Below, piece by piece: positions 34,852-48,259 of a stretch of 64,000 nucleotides of DNA (position 1 is its first letter; each line of letters begins with the position of its first letter). The DNA comes from Gymnogyps californianus. Its lineage: Eukaryota > Chordata > Aves > Accipitriformes > Cathartidae. The position numbers were made by a program, and so were the translations under genes. The stretch is taken from positions 248,001 through 312,000 of the forward strand of contig NW_026114279.1 in NCBI RefSeq assembly GCF_018139145.2, in the 5' to 3' direction. The notes under the pieces were generated by a model. The model was not told where the DNA came from. It did no database searches and saw nothing but the letters and a program-made list of their open reading frames with translations.

Positions 34852-37770
34852 GTAAGTCGAGGCAAATGGCCAGGATCCTTGAGGTGGAAGTACTGGTGAC
34901 TGTATTCGCTCATTTTGAAGTAAAATAAGCTTATTGTTGGGGCTTTAGGTTAATCTTTGAGACAGAAATTAATGATGACTTTAAAGCACACAGGGTTCCT
35001 CAGTTGGGAAATTCTTTCTTTTGTAGCAGTTCCTTTTCTGCAGAGGGTTTTGTTGCAGGAAGAATCTAACCCGTGATACTTAGGACATGTCTGCCAGCTT
35101 TCACTCTTCATTTGCTGCCAGCTGCATCACATCTGTTTCAGGACCTTCTCCATAGCATTACACTTTAGTCCCTCTTGCATTTAAGCCCATAGAAACTTGA
35201 CATCAGATCTGTAAGTTAAAGGAACCCTGTTGTAGTTTCCACATATAACAAAGACCAACAGCTTCCTTTCATCCTTGCACCTAAAGAAAACTGAACGTAG
35301 AATCAAGCTCATTATACACAATTAGAGATCTGCCTCTGCTTTCATACAGGAGGGGCAAGGTCCCATTCCCTTCACTGTAAATTTTGTTTGCAGAGATCAT
35401 TTGGCAAACCAGAAATTAGAGCACAATGGGGGCAGAAATGCCAGTGTTTGAGAGAGGAATAAAGTGTATGCAAGGTTGAAGGCTGCATTATGAAAACATG
35501 TATATAATATTTTTATTTCTCTTTTCACATGTAGCTCTCTATATTGTATAATTTATTCATCTTTATTCATATGAATTTGTCATCATAGTTTAGGACATTT
35601 TTGTACAAAGTGAAGGCAAGATTAGCATATGTATGGAGGGAAGATGTCTTTGATGGAGTTGTATTAGTTTTGTTAATATCAGTTAACTTAGAAAAATATC
35701 AAGGAGATGAACTTAGTTAAGAAAATAAAAACAAACAAAAGCCCTATATGCTTTTTTGCATGAAGACCAGTTTCATGAATATGCTGACAGAAGGGAAAGG
35801 TCAAGTAGCAAACATGTCAGACAATTTGGTTTTATATGCTGTACTCTCTTAAATGAAATAACGTATGGCAATTACAGTTAGCCAAATCCTTCAAATTGTG
35901 AAGGGTTCTTTCAGACCCATGCTGGATCTGTCCAACTGGAGGCTAGTAGTCCCAGGAACAAGGGATCTGAGGAGGAGAAATTCAGCAGGCTGCATCTAAC
36001 CTGGAGGTCTGGAAGAATAGCAAGAATTCCCTTGAGCTTGAGAAACCTGGGGAAATGGCAGGTTGTTGGGGCTGTCCTATACCTAGACTGACTTGCAGAT
36101 GAGGATTTTGAAGTCCCAGCCAAATGAGTTGATTGGGAAGAATGACAATTTCCATTAGACTGTAACTGCATGTGCCATAGCTGGCTGGACAAAATGCATG
36201 AAGTGTAATTAAAACTGGTGCTTTTTGCAAAGTGCTTTCATTTCAAGAAATTGGCAGTTGCTGACAAAATTGCTTTGCTTCAGAAATTTTCCAGTCAGGA
36301 ACAAGTTTGTCATGTGTGTTTGTACAGAGAGAGATTTTCACTTTGTCATCTCATTTAAGCTTCTCCTCTGGAAGGGTGGAAGTTCTAACCTGTGCTCCAG
36401 GTTTGTGAATAGATGATAATAGTCATTGTTGATAAAATTATTTAAATTATAACCTTATATTATAGTTACTATAGTGCAAAAGTTCAGGTGGATTTGATCA
36501 CCAGATTCAGGTTTTACAGTGAAGAACTCACTGCTAAAACGTGGACATAATGAGGTACTAAATACTAAGTACTTCATACTAAAATGTATTAACAGCTTTT
36601 GTTGCAAAGCTGAGACAATACAGCAGCTGAATTATTTGCCTGCCTTGCCATGGGGAGACCAGCTGAATTATTTGCCTGCCTTGCCATGGGGAGACCCAAT
36701 CAGACAAGATGGGCAAGGCACTGTGGTAGAAGATCCCTTTTTCTTGATGTTACTCTCACTCTTAGTAAAATCTTATTTAAAATCTGTTATTGGAATATAC
36801 TATTAACGAATATAGGAATTTTTAGCATGTCACTTTGCTTGTACCTGATACTACAGTTAACAGAAGTAGTAACCAAGTCTTTGTAGCTACATTCATTAAT
36901 AGCTGATTATTTTTTATAACCTTTGCCCAGCAAATTTCCTGCAATTATTTTGTATTGCTGAGGGAACGCAAAATCTTATAACATGGGATCATCTACACTA
37001 TGCTCTTTTGATCACCTTTTACATGCCTTTATTAAATGTTTCTGTAATCTGTGACCTCGGGGCTTGATATCTCACATAGAATATAGGAACGCTCTGTGCC
37101 TATGGCTCTCTGGGCATGCCTGTAAATTACGACAGGATAGTTCATCAAGAGTACTGCCCTCTATTGGAATTGCTTTTAGAAAAATATAGACTTGGCTAAC
37201 TCTAGGCAAAAGTATGCAGATTATGTAAAAAAATCAATCTCAATGTTATCCATACAGTGTGATACAAGAGCTGTTCTGATCTGCATGCTGGAGACTGATC
37301 TTTTGAATTGAAATAGTGCCCCATTCAAAAAGAAACTGCAAGTCAGATACTTCTCTGTTACACAGATAGAAAATGTGCTGTTGAAATGGCGAATCTGGAG
37401 TCTGTTGGTTATGGTATATGTGGTAGCAAGCAGTGTTAAGTCACTGTATCGTGTTATCTTTCTGTTAGTTTTATCTGTTAAGCTCAGTATAAACACATAG
37501 CTGCAATTCATCAAAAAAAGTTCCTCAAATTGGAATCTGTCTCACCTGAGATTATGTAGAAGTTATACATCAAGTCTAAGATGGTAATCTTTTTTTCTTG
37601 CAATTCATGGAGAGACAAAAGCATGAAGAATAAGTGTCCCAGTCTAAGAAAACTGACTACGGTGTTGAGTTGAATTTGCTCCTGTAAGTTCTTGTCTTTC
37701 CCCATAGGATAATCATCTAGATAGTCCTATAAACATACTTTTAGTCAGATTAAAGGAACCCCATCCTTAG
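34852..37770 (+). other. HOMER1 intron 6, 5' part
   Basis: AT-rich intron. The only structure found is a perfect 36-bp tandem duplication at 36625-36696, listed separately. Otherwise nothing was recognised. Confidence 0.6.
36625..36696 (+). repeat. Perfect 36-bp tandem duplication
   Basis: The unit starts AGCTGAATTATTTGCCTGCC and ends GGGGAGACC. It occurs at 36625-36660 and again at 36661-36696 with no difference. The unit length is a multiple of three, so the surrounding short open frame simply repeats 12 residues. No function is suggested. Confidence 0.95.
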
Positions 37771-38040
37771 TTCACAGAATCACCAAATAATTTAGCATGG
37801 AGGGGAATTTTGGAGATTATCTGGTCCAATTCCCCACTGAAAGCAGGGCCAGCTTTGAAGTTAGATCCAACTCCAGGGTTGGATCAGGTTACTCAGGGCT
37901 GTGAGTCAAGTCTTGAAAAATGGAGATCCCATAGCCTCTCTGGGCAACCTGTTTCAATGTTTGACCACCCTTCTTGTCAAATTATTTTTCCTAATATCTA
38001 ATTGGAATTTGCCGTGCTGCAACAAGCATCTGTTGCCAGT
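37771..38040 (-). repeat. CR1 LINE 3' fragment, antisense
   Basis: TTCACAGAATCACC, GGAGATTATCTGGTCCAA, AGCCTCTCTGGGCAACCTGTT and GACCACCCTT in this order are the reverse complement of the CR1 3' end. About 270 bp, diverged. The right boundary near CATCTGTTGCC is approximate. Confidence 0.85.
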
Positions 38041-41000
38041 TCAGAAGAAAAATGGGTTTTGATCCAAAAGAACCTTTGTTGAGAAAAGCTGAATAGAAAT
38101 GCTCCTAGAAAAATTTATTTCAAGGAGAAACAAAAGTTTGGAAATTAATTTGCATGTTCAATTGTAATGTAGTTGTTGTTTTATATGGAAAAGTTGGCGG
38201 TCACAGCATCTTGCCCACTGGAGAAGAAGAATGTGTGTAGATATGTATGCATTGGAGGGATATGCTCACTTACAAGATCATAGTCTTTTATAAAATAGAC
38301 CAGCCTCCAAAATGAAGAATGGTACTGCCAACACTAGCTGCTATAGTTAGTTGAATTTAATAATATATTATGTGGTTTATATATAATGTAATTGTGGTAT
38401 TCACTTCTTACGTGCTTTAGGTTTATATACAAGTTTTGGTGCCTGAATCATCTGTCTACAAGCTACAGCAGACTCATATCCTCTGTCAAGTGTAGTGGGG
38501 AAGTAATGCATATTGATTAGCAAACTTTGCATTATTATTTCCATCTTTAGTTTCCTCTTTATATAAATAGCCTTATAAATAGCCTTATTTACATAAATAG
38601 TTTCTTCTTTATATAAAAAAATATTTTTATTGCTAATACTGTCTTATTAGTTGAATTCTTATGGTACCTTTTTCCACAGTTTGAACTTTGTCATGTTTTA
38701 TTTATAAATATCCATTGATTTTACATTATATCTCACCCTTCTATTTTCCATTTTCCTCATTCACCATGATAAATTGAGTCTTTCAGCTTGTGCAGTATTT
38801 CTTGTAAACTTTGCTTTTTAATTTGTTTTAAATTATTTTAAACCCAACATTTTTTATTCTATACTTGTTTTCAAATTTGACTGAAATAGTTTTTCTGTGT
38901 ATCACATTGTTTACACTTTTTAAAATACAGAAACAAAGCTAAAATGCCCCTCTGATTTTGATTGCATTTTTAAAAATTTCATTTATTATTTGTCATTTCT
39001 GATTAAGTATAAGATTTCCTCATCTATCAGTTCAGTTTTTCATATTATTATCCTACATTTATTTGCTTTCTCTGAGGCCTTTATCTTCCTTCTCCCATTT
39101 GTTCTCTGTGTTAATAACGTCTAGAGCTGAGAAGAAAGAGTACACATTCAGTGTGGCTGAGTGCAAAGTTCTCAATAAATTAAAGTTTTGTGCTCTCTTC
39201 TGATATATTGTGAGCTTAAGTCAGAAATACTGTACTTTGATATTTTGTCAGACGACATATTTTTCAAAAGTTTACTAAATGAGTGTATGGATTTTTCCCT
39301 CTAAAATACAGAGAGATAATAATTATGGGAAGATGTGATGCCCAGTCAAGAGCTTAACTTAGAGCTCTCAACCTTCTCTCCTCTAATCTGCTCAGAAGCA
39401 GTTTAACAACAAGGATTTCCCTTAAATGGGGTTGGGGAGCACTCCAACACACCTTGCATAGCTTTTTGAAGTCAAAGGGGGTTCATGAATTTAGAACAGC
39501 TCAGTAACAGAAAGAAAAACCCTGAAGTGAGCTACTTAAGACAAATAGAATAGCATTGGTACTAACGTTAATCCTGATATCATAGAAAGGAAAGGATTGT
39601 ATGGTGATATGAATTATGGAAAGTAACCCAAAGTTTCATCTTTGTCATGTAAAAAATGAAAATTATACATTTTTTTCTTGCATGCTAACTGCTAAAGTAA
39701 ATCATCCTATGACACTGGGCAATAACGCAGAGTAATAACACCAGTGCATAATAAAAGAGCTGCAGTCCTTGAAGATCATTCATCTGCAGGAAAAGAAACC
39801 TGAGATAACAAGAGATGAAGGCAAGTGATCAAGCTCTTGGGTATTCCTGAAAAAACAGAGAGGTAAACTCTTGAATTCTAGCTTGTTATTTTACCAGAAT
39901 TTCCTAGGAAATAAGTTAAAATTAGCTTATTATGTTCTGGTTCTTTCATTCAATTAATTAAATAAGTATGAGGACATCTTATGTAGTCATCAAAACCACC
40001 TGACAAATAATGGACCCTAATTTCACTCCTGTTAAAAGAAATTTTAAAGTGGATATTAAAAAAATGCATGAACATACAGAAATAAAACCATGGTCATTTT
40101 ACTGGGCTATTTCTGTGCTACTTAAAGAAAACAAGAATCTATAAAAGCAGTTATTAAAGTCCACAAGAAGTATGGGATGCCATATAAGCCATCTGCTCAG
40201 ATTATCCAAAAAATTTCTATAGAAAATCTTTGCAGACCCCTTAGCAGTCACCTCCATGTTTCCACCAGCTGCATTAATAATTGAATAACCAAAACTCAAT
40301 TTTGAACATGCAGATGTGTGATAAAGTTGCTTGCTGAATCAGAGCCCATATTGTGGGCTTCTTACTTGCTGAGAAGTCAGTGCTTATTGAACAACTTATT
40401 AGCACCACTGTGGGACTACTGTGAATAACTGTTTGGTTTTATATGACCAAGGAAGTGGTCTAAAAGTGGAAATATGAAATAAGGTGACAGAAAGTGTGGT
40501 AACAAGAAATTTATGAATGGAGTTTTGATCCAAAAATTTATTGGCAATGCACCTTTTTTATGTGATGCCTATCTCTTGTCATCCTCCCTTTAAGACTGTG
40601 TCCCTCCTACCCCCACTGAACAATCCAAACTTATATTTAAATTTGGTTTGATTGATTAAAGAAAAAAGTTATCCAAGTATCACTTCCTTCTTAAGATATT
40701 GTAATTAGCATGTGGCTAGATAGTAGCTTGGTACCATTTGTTTAATAAAGAAAATAGATGAGCATTTTGCAGGGTAAATATGGTTAGTTTGGCAATTTAA
40801 TCGAAACAGTGGGATTACCATTTTGCTTGTATTTGTCTATGCATTTAATTGAAACAAATGTGTGTGCAGATGGACCAATCCTGAGTGCACAAAAAATGGA
40901 CAACTAAGTCCATATTTTTACATATGCAGTCCTTTCATCTGGAATCGCAAACAAATTCTCGTTGCACTAGAAACTCCCGAAAAGGCAAAAAGGCAGTTCT

Positions 41001-44000
41001 TGCCCAAATGAGGTCATAATGTTAAATATTGACCAAATGTTCAAGAGAGATGTTCTGGGGAGTATTAGGGTTTTCTACAACACAGTAAGATCTGGAAAGG
41101 CTAATTGTTCTAACTGTGATAGTCAAGTTTTTAGAAGACATGTGGGAATATAGTGACTCTGGTTTTTATTTTTGAAATTACAATCTTGCCTTAAAAAAGA
41201 GTTTATGTTTTAGAGCAGGCTGTAATTATCTGCATGAGGTCCATTATCCTTCTTACAGTGGAACTAGTTTCTAATAAAAAGAAATCCAGAGTAATATTTT
41301 AAAAATCCTTGAGAAGAGAAACCATTGCAGAGGCTGACCACCTTCTTTGCATGGAATTAGGGGATACCAAATAAAAAATATGAGCATTTTATTTCAGGGG
41401 ATATGTATTTTTCTCTCAGATGTACATTTTTGCTCCTCCAATATCCATTTCAGCTATCATAAGTTCCATATTAATTTTGAAATGATATATGTTGTCAGTC
41501 TTGACATTAGAGTATCAGAGCATTTCCTAGGACAGGATTTCTGAAATCCAGCTCGTACTCTCAGCTCCCTTTCTATGCATGATTCCTAATCCACATCTAG
41601 CCTTTATCAAGATTCAACCCTTAGTTAGTACTTGCAGTTTACCTTTTCAGACAGAGCAGGTGAATCAGGTTATGGTAGTTTTGTTTTCTAAAATCAAAAT
41701 GTGAATTCGTCTTTTTTTTATGGATGGTGAACTGAAGGCAAGTCCTTTCTGTCTTTCTGTTTGCCTTGATTTGTTTTTAGAGCAGATTTGCATTTAGGAC
41801 CCAAGACTATTTCATTAGGTTTTTTTCTGGGAATTCACTTTCACTGAATGTGGGGTGATACAAAAGTGTCATAGGCAAGATTATAATTTGGAAAAGAAAT
41901 AAAAACAACCAACCAAACTGCTGTCACTCTGGGAAAGGAAAAAAATGATTTCACTGAAGGGTCCCTCATCCCCATCTTCATCATCTTTCTAAAAAAACTA
42001 AGAAATGCTTTAAGATCCTTTTATCTGCAAGTTATAAAAAACATACACAAACATGCCACAACATTTTTATGTAGTCAAAGCTTTGTAGAATAAAATATAT
42101 CCTATAATTCCAAAACTCCATTGGAGAATGAGGAAATTACTGGAGTTAAATCCTCAGGATTAAAGGATGACATATCTGTACCATGTTTGCTATTGCATGT
42201 ATTTCATGAGCTGGCCAGATAGCTGGAAAAAATATTTGCTAATTAGATTGCAGAGAAAGGGATGTTGCCTGAAGTTAGTATTAGCATTATCAGTTGCAAA
42301 TAATAATGCATGGCTGAAGCTCAAAGCATCAATTTTAGTGCACTTCTTATATTTTCAAATATTCCTACTGCAGTTTCATTACTTTCTTCACAAAAATCAA
42401 GCAGATGATGGATTATTTCTCTTTCATCTCCATAGGAATGAATAACTGTTGAAAACATTTTGATATTTCCATGGCTTGAGGCATCAGTGCCCACAGAGAA
42501 AAATGTGTCCTTTTCAGCAAAATTGTTTTCTCAGTTAAAAAAAGTACTATATTGTTGGTAATGCACAAAACTCCCCCTGCCCCCAGGTTATCATTTTATC
42601 TATGGGTAAATCTTGGAAAACTACAATAATTAATTTGCTGTCAGAAGTGATGTATATGAATAATACTATGGTGCGCTTTTTGTTCTTTCAATAGCAACCT
42701 TGAAAAGCAATTTTCCTTGTTTTCTGCATTTTCACATTTCTTAGCACCAAAAATCTTTCCAGAGTTTTTATTCTTGAAAGTTATGCTAGAATTATTTTTA
42801 TGATCAGCTTGTTTGCATGCTGTCTTGCATCTTACTGTCCACCATGAAGAACTGAGAAGCTTCTTCTGCATAAATTATGTGAAACTTTATGCAGTTATTC
42901 CCAGTTTTGCTGAGCCATGCAACATCATTTCTCTTCTCATTGTGGAAAGCAAAGGGCTCTTTTCTTCTTTGTAGGAGATTCATCTTGAATTATTGATGGA
43001 ATAGTATTATCACAGTCACAGTTATGATCCATTTAGGGATGTAACTCAACCAGCTAAAAATACGTAATTAATACTTAAATTCAGTCTTGCATGTGAGCAC
43101 TCTGCCTGTTCTGCACTGCAGCCTGGGTTAGTAGACCTTGGATATTGTGTTCCACAATAAATATAAAGGATAAAAATATCTTTAGGAAACAACAAGTTAA
43201 TAGTGTCAGGTATATCTATAAAATAGGCTACAGCTACACTGAAAATATGTTCTAATGTCTTTCTTTGCATTTCTGTAGCAGTTGAAGTAATTTCTGTATG
43301 AAGTTTAGAAGGAATTTCATGATCTGCTGGCACTGAATTTAAGATGCTGAATAAAAACTATTGTTGTTTGAGATCAGAAGTGTACAAATTTCTCTCAGGA
43401 AAGTGGTTTGAAAAAATGAATCAACCTGCAGCAAACATAGCTCAGATTCATTCCATCAATAATTGCTCAGGGAGGGTTACCACTCAAAATATTTCTGTCA
43501 TTCCCACTTCTTTGCCTCTGTCTAACCAAAGTCTTCACTCATGAAGCAGTTGTCTGTGTTGAGATTTGGTGCAATCTCCTCTCTTGGTTTCTTTGTGCTT
43601 TGATTTGGTTTGTTTTCTTTGAGAGATTCTTCAGTCTTCTGAAGCTTTGAGCAGTCACTGTCTTAAGCTCACATTAAGTCTGTAACTCCTCGTTGGCCCA
43701 AAGCCTCACTCCTCCAGTCTTCCCAGCAGCCCAGTGTGCGCTAGCTGTCTGCTACAATGAAAACTTCTGCCTGGCATCCTCCTCTATTTATAGGCTGTTG
43801 AACCTAGATCAAAATTTCCAGAAAACTCTCGAATGGCCTCTGCTGAGAAGTTCTAGGCTCTGCCAGAACAAGTTGCCTTGCTGTCTTATTTCAGCTGACG
43901 TATTTTGCACTGAAGTTAAGTATAATAATGGCCATATACTAGAACAGTTAGCTCATTAAATAGTCACTAAAAAGCTCTTTCAGAAATTTTTCCCTATGTG

Positions 44001-44152
44001 CAATCCTTACCTGGATGATAAATGCAAAATAAAGAAGCAGAGGCTAAGAGCAATATTTTTTTTTCTTTTTTAGTCTCAAATACAAAGCCACAGTATTGAC
44101 TTTTTTCAGATATGCAAGTCAGTGCAGTCTTACGATAGCACAATAGAAGAAC
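38041..44152 (+). other. HOMER1 intron 6, middle
   Basis: About 6.1 kb of very AT-rich intron. Imperfect short repeats of TATAAATAGCCTTA occur at about 38561-38612. No coding or transposon homology was recognised. Confidence 0.6.
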
Positions 44153-44157
44153 CTTGT
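44153..44157 (+). repeat. Target-site duplication CTTGT, left copy
   Basis: CTTGT adjoins the LTR end on the left; the same five bases are at 44766-44770. Confidence 0.85.
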
Positions 44158-44765
44158 TGTTGTGGTTTAACCCCAGTCAGCAGCCAAGCACCACACAGCC
44201 GCTCCCTCACTCCCCGTCCCGCCCCCCCCCCCGCTCCCGGTGGGATGGGGAGGAGAATCGGGAAAGAAGGCAGAATTCGTGGGTTGAGATAAGAACAGTT
44301 TAATAATTAAAGTAAAATATAATACTAACAATAATAATAATGAAATATAATAATAATAGTAATGAAAAGGAATATAACAAAAAAAAGGAGGGGGGGGGAG
44401 GAAAAAAACCCCAGTGATGCACAATGCAATTGCTCACCACCCGCTGACTGATGCCAGAGCCGCGATCCACACCGCCCGGCCAACTCCCCCCTGTTTATAT
44501 ACTGGGCATGACGTTCCATGGTATGGAATACCCCTTTGGCTAGTTCAGGTCAGCTGCCCCGGCTATGCTCCCTCCCAGCTTCTTGCACACCTGCTTGCTG
44601 GCAGAGCATGGGAAACTGAAAAGTCCTTGGCTTAAGATAAGCGCTGCTTAGCAACAACTAAAACATCAGAGTGTTATCAACATCATTCTCACACTAAATC
44701 CAAAACACAGCACTGTACCAGCTACTAAGAAGAGAGTTAACTCTGCCCCAGCCGAAACCAGGACA
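44158..44765 (-). mobile_element. Solo LTR of the TGTCCTGG (ERVL-like) family, antisense
   Basis: On the minus strand it runs from TGTCCTGGTTTCGGCTGGGG to GGTTAAACCACAACA, 608 bp, flanked by perfect CTTGT duplications. The TATA box complement TTTATATA is at 44494-44501. Near the U5 end the + strand has a C-rich tract (about 44217-44238). It shares the GCGCTTATCTTAAGCC block with the intron 3 and first intron 5 copies. The usual CCACGACA end is CCACAACA here, a CpG decay. It is the only family member inside HOMER1 that is antisense to the gene. Confidence 0.94.
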
Positions 44766-44770
44766 CTTGT
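44766..44770 (+). repeat. Target-site duplication CTTGT, right copy
   Basis: Exact match to 44153-44157, directly after the GGACA terminus. Confidence 0.85.
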
Positions 44771-46354
44771 TTAATCAGTTATTGTTCAAAGACTGTTTTT
44801 TCAGTCTGAATTCTGTACTGGAAAAAAGGCTTAATGACAGGTACATTGCTTAGTGTTGCTGTGCAAAGACTTGAATGATTGATTGAGCCTTGCTCTTAAA
44901 CATGAAACACTGAATGAGGAGATGTCCCTGAAAAGAGCATGTGGGAGGGTCAGGCTAAAGCATTTTAGCTTCCTTTTATGCCCCCTTCTGTGCATAATGC
45001 ATAAACAGTTATTTTTAATGACTTTTGGACCACTGGTTATGAGAAAAATAAATTCAATTTGAAACAAGGAAATAGAGCAAGTAAATGCTATCCAGAGTTT
45101 TGCCTAGAGCTTTATCTTTTGTTGCTTCTGTTTTCAATTGCATATTCTTTATATCACATCATTTTCCAGCCCATCTTGCTCTACAGATTTTTTGAAAGGG
45201 TCACAATACAATTTTCATTTTTATAGGTACATTCAAGAAGAGAACATCATGAAGATATTTGACATCTTTTCAGATCTCTGTAGGAATGGGCATTTAAATA
45301 TGACTGTGATTAAAGTAAACCTGTTTTTTTAATTGAATTTGTTCTTTTTTTCCAAGTTACTGATTTTTCAACGAACAGTGAACAAAACAGTTGAACAATG
45401 CATTATTTTCTTGCATAAGCAGTAAGAGATGGACATTTGCCCAGATAAGAGCTGGACCAGAGTAAGACATCACAGCCCCTTTAGTGTGGGTAATTAATTG
45501 CCCTTCTGACAGTGGTTGCCTCTGTTGGCAAGAAGGTTTGTGAGAGCACTCCCTACTGTGCTCAAGCAAAATTAGCTGTGTTTGCTTAAGCAATTTCAAT
45601 AGGTGTCTTGAGTTAGTATGGACCGGAGCACACTGGGGAGTGTTCACGAGCCACACAGCTGGCAGGGCTATAGTGGGAGGTGTTTTCAGCCAGTGACAAT
45701 ACATGCAGCCGAGAGCCATAACATTTCATCCACCCCAGTTCAATCCACCAGCCTCCTTGGACTCCAGGCTCGCACCAACACGTGCATCCTCACCATGTGT
45801 ACCAGCCCAGAGGAAACCATGTGCAGAGCAGTGGGGTCCAAGCCCTTCCTTAGTCACAGGATGGGACACCTCTGCACCTGCTTCTAGGGCACTAGGTGCT
45901 AGGACAGAGGTGGTTCAGGGACTGAGTTTTCTTCTGTCTCTCCTGTTGAGGCTCTTCCACTTTGCATAAATGAATATTCACTGTGCCAGTACTTGGTAAG
46001 AGCCAGCAGGTATTGCTGAGTGCAACAGCTTTAAAAGAGATATTGACCTTCTTGGAGGTTACCATGCAATGTTCCAGTCTTTATCAATGGGTAGGAGAGG
46101 GTCTGACCCTGGGTTCCCATAACAACCTTAGCCCTGGGTTCACAGAGGCTTCCACCTCCAATTCAAGACTTAGTTCAGCAGAAAAGCATGGAAATGTTTA
46201 ACAAGTTGAACTTCAGAAGGGGTGAAGGTGGACGAGGTGGGTGAATTTGACAGTTCCAGAAAAACTTAGGAATGAACTAGAGCTCTGCATAAAGCCGCAG
46301 TGGCAGAAATACAGGAACCTACGTACAATTGTGGCAGCTCTGGTAGATGGTGAA
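44771..46354 (+). other. HOMER1 intron 6 segment
   Basis: Mostly AT-rich intron. A moderately GC-rich patch at about 45610-45930 holds unremarkable overlapping frames on both strands and no recognised homology. Confidence 0.55.
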
Positions 46355-46489
46355 GGGTTCTTGACTGGACAAGACCCTGAACAACCAAATGTGACTTCAA
46401 AATTGGCCCTATTTTGAGCAGGAGGCCTCTACCAGATGACCACCAGGGTCCCCTTCCAGCCTAAGTTATTCTGTGCCTCTGTGATTCTT
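46355..46489 (+). repeat. CR1 LINE 3' end fragment
   Basis: GACTGGACAAGACCCTGAACAA, GCCCTATTTTGAGCAGGAGG, ACCAGATGACCACCAGGGTC and CCTTCCAGCC, then a degenerate CTGTGCCTCTGTGATTCT tail, follow the order of the CR1 3' end. About 135 bp, a different CR1 subfamily from the intron 8 copy because its tail is the CTGTGATTCT form. Confidence 0.85.
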
Positions 46490-48148
46490 GCTGTATTTAG
46501 ATGTTAGTTCAGACACTGTTTAGATATAGATTTATCCCAGTCGGTGTGTTGCAATTCTGCTTGTTTGTTTTTTTGTGTAATTATAGTGGCAAATACTGTA
46601 ATAGTCACAATTGGTAGCAGTCACAAATCATCTAAATAGATATATTTTTGTGCAATTGAAGCAAATTGAGAAAATTATCCAAGACTTCAGTTGTAATGCT
46701 CAGTAGCATATAAAACTGAGCAAACTGCTATTACTTTTTTGCCACAAGCACCGATATTTCTTTTGGGACAATTCCAGCCAATAAGATAGTTCTTGGGGGT
46801 GAGGGGTGGGGTGTTGTGTTACCAAGCTATCTCCTCATCCCTCATTCCCCTTACCCCTCCCAAGAATTTGCTGTAATCTCAGTTTCTCTCTATTTATAAG
46901 CCTGATGTGCAAAAATGTCTAATCATAGTTTTCCAGTAGAAGAAACTAGACTTGTCATAGCTGTTACAGAGGGGAAGTTCATGCTCTGTTACTCAGAAAG
47001 GAGAAGCTGATAGGGATTTTGTTTTAATTTTCTTTTATTTCATCTTGGCTTTCCTTCGACTTCTCCCTGCGCTCAGTAATCTACCTTTTGAGCCTACAAA
47101 CAGTTCAGAGTCTGAAATTACTGGCATCACAGTGGCTTCACTAGCTAGACTGCATCAGTGCTGGAGGGCACCAACCTTGATTCCTCAAGATGTTCTTTTA
47201 TCTAAGAAATAAAATTGTCCTGGAGAATACATGCCCTCTGTCTAGGGGCTACTTCTCTGAGAAAGGTAAATGGAGACCTTAAGGTTTTTGTTGCAGAATT
47301 GGGTAGCACAGAAATATACATTGTTCAAAGGAGTTTTGGGGCCAGATTTGTTAGTTACTGTAGGCAGATGATGCAGCTCTGTTGAAGACTATATACTAAG
47401 ATTGACAGGCACATATCTTCTGGAAAAAAATGAGTTATTGTATTTTTAATATTTTAACAGTTTGTTACTAAAGAAAAAGGTTTTAGTGCAGACATCCATG
47501 CAGGCATGTGTTTGCTGCCTGCTAATAAAGAGGAACTGTACAAATCCAAATTGTGCCATTAGCTGTTGGCTTTGTGACTGAGAGATGAGATCCAAAAGTA
47601 GAGGAAGTACGAAGTTGGCAGCTGTACATTGGTGGCTGAGTGTCTGCTATTACATTGTTGATGCTGAGTCAGAAATTGAGGCTGTGAAATGTTAATTGGC
47701 TTGCTAGGAAGTAGGTGAGCATTGTGGCTTAGTTGATTAAGATAGTGCAACATTAGAAAGTGCCAGATGGAGAGGTTAGTTAGACAGATCTGTGTTTAAT
47801 CATCTAGACATTACTGTTTCTGAAATGGTAATTCAGCTTCTTTCATAAAATTTTCAATAATTAGTAAGTATAACTTTTAATTAATGTTTTTTCAGCCTGC
47901 AACATATTAAATTTATTGTTTCCAAGATATTACAGTAAACATTAGAAGTCATAGCAACCATTTTATGCAAAACAATTTTTAAAGGAATTTTATGCTAACT
48001 TCATAAGAACACTTTCACCATTTTAATCAACATAAGTCACCCAGAACTAAGGGTATATTTCAAATGCAGCTATTTATGCAAAGAAGTAATAGTACCTTGA
48101 ATTTGTTGCAATTAATTCTGTATGTGTTGCTTCTACTTATTTCAACAG
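46490..48148 (+). other. HOMER1 intron 6, 3' end
   Basis: Intron with nothing recognised. It ends at the TTATTTCAACAG acceptor (48137-48148). Confidence 0.65.
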
Positions 48149-48259
48149 GTGACTGAGCTAGAGTGTGTGAGCAGTCAAGCCAATGCAGTTCACACACATA
48201 AAACGGAATTAAACCAGACAATACAGGAGTTAGAGTCTACGCTGAAGAAAAAAGAAGAG
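48149..48259 (+). CDS. HOMER1: HOMER1 exon 7: coiled coil
   Basis: The exon has 37 codons in phase 0, from VTELECVSSQANAVHTHKTE to QELESTLKKKEE, part of the central coiled coil. Relative to the mammalian protein as I recall it, LESTLKKKEE replaces LEETLKLKEE, conservative changes for a coiled coil. The acceptor is TTCAACAG at 48141-48148. The donor at 48260 is GTATTT, also without G at +5. Read-through would add about 20 codons ending at 48322, but I know of no such isoform. Confidence 0.96.
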
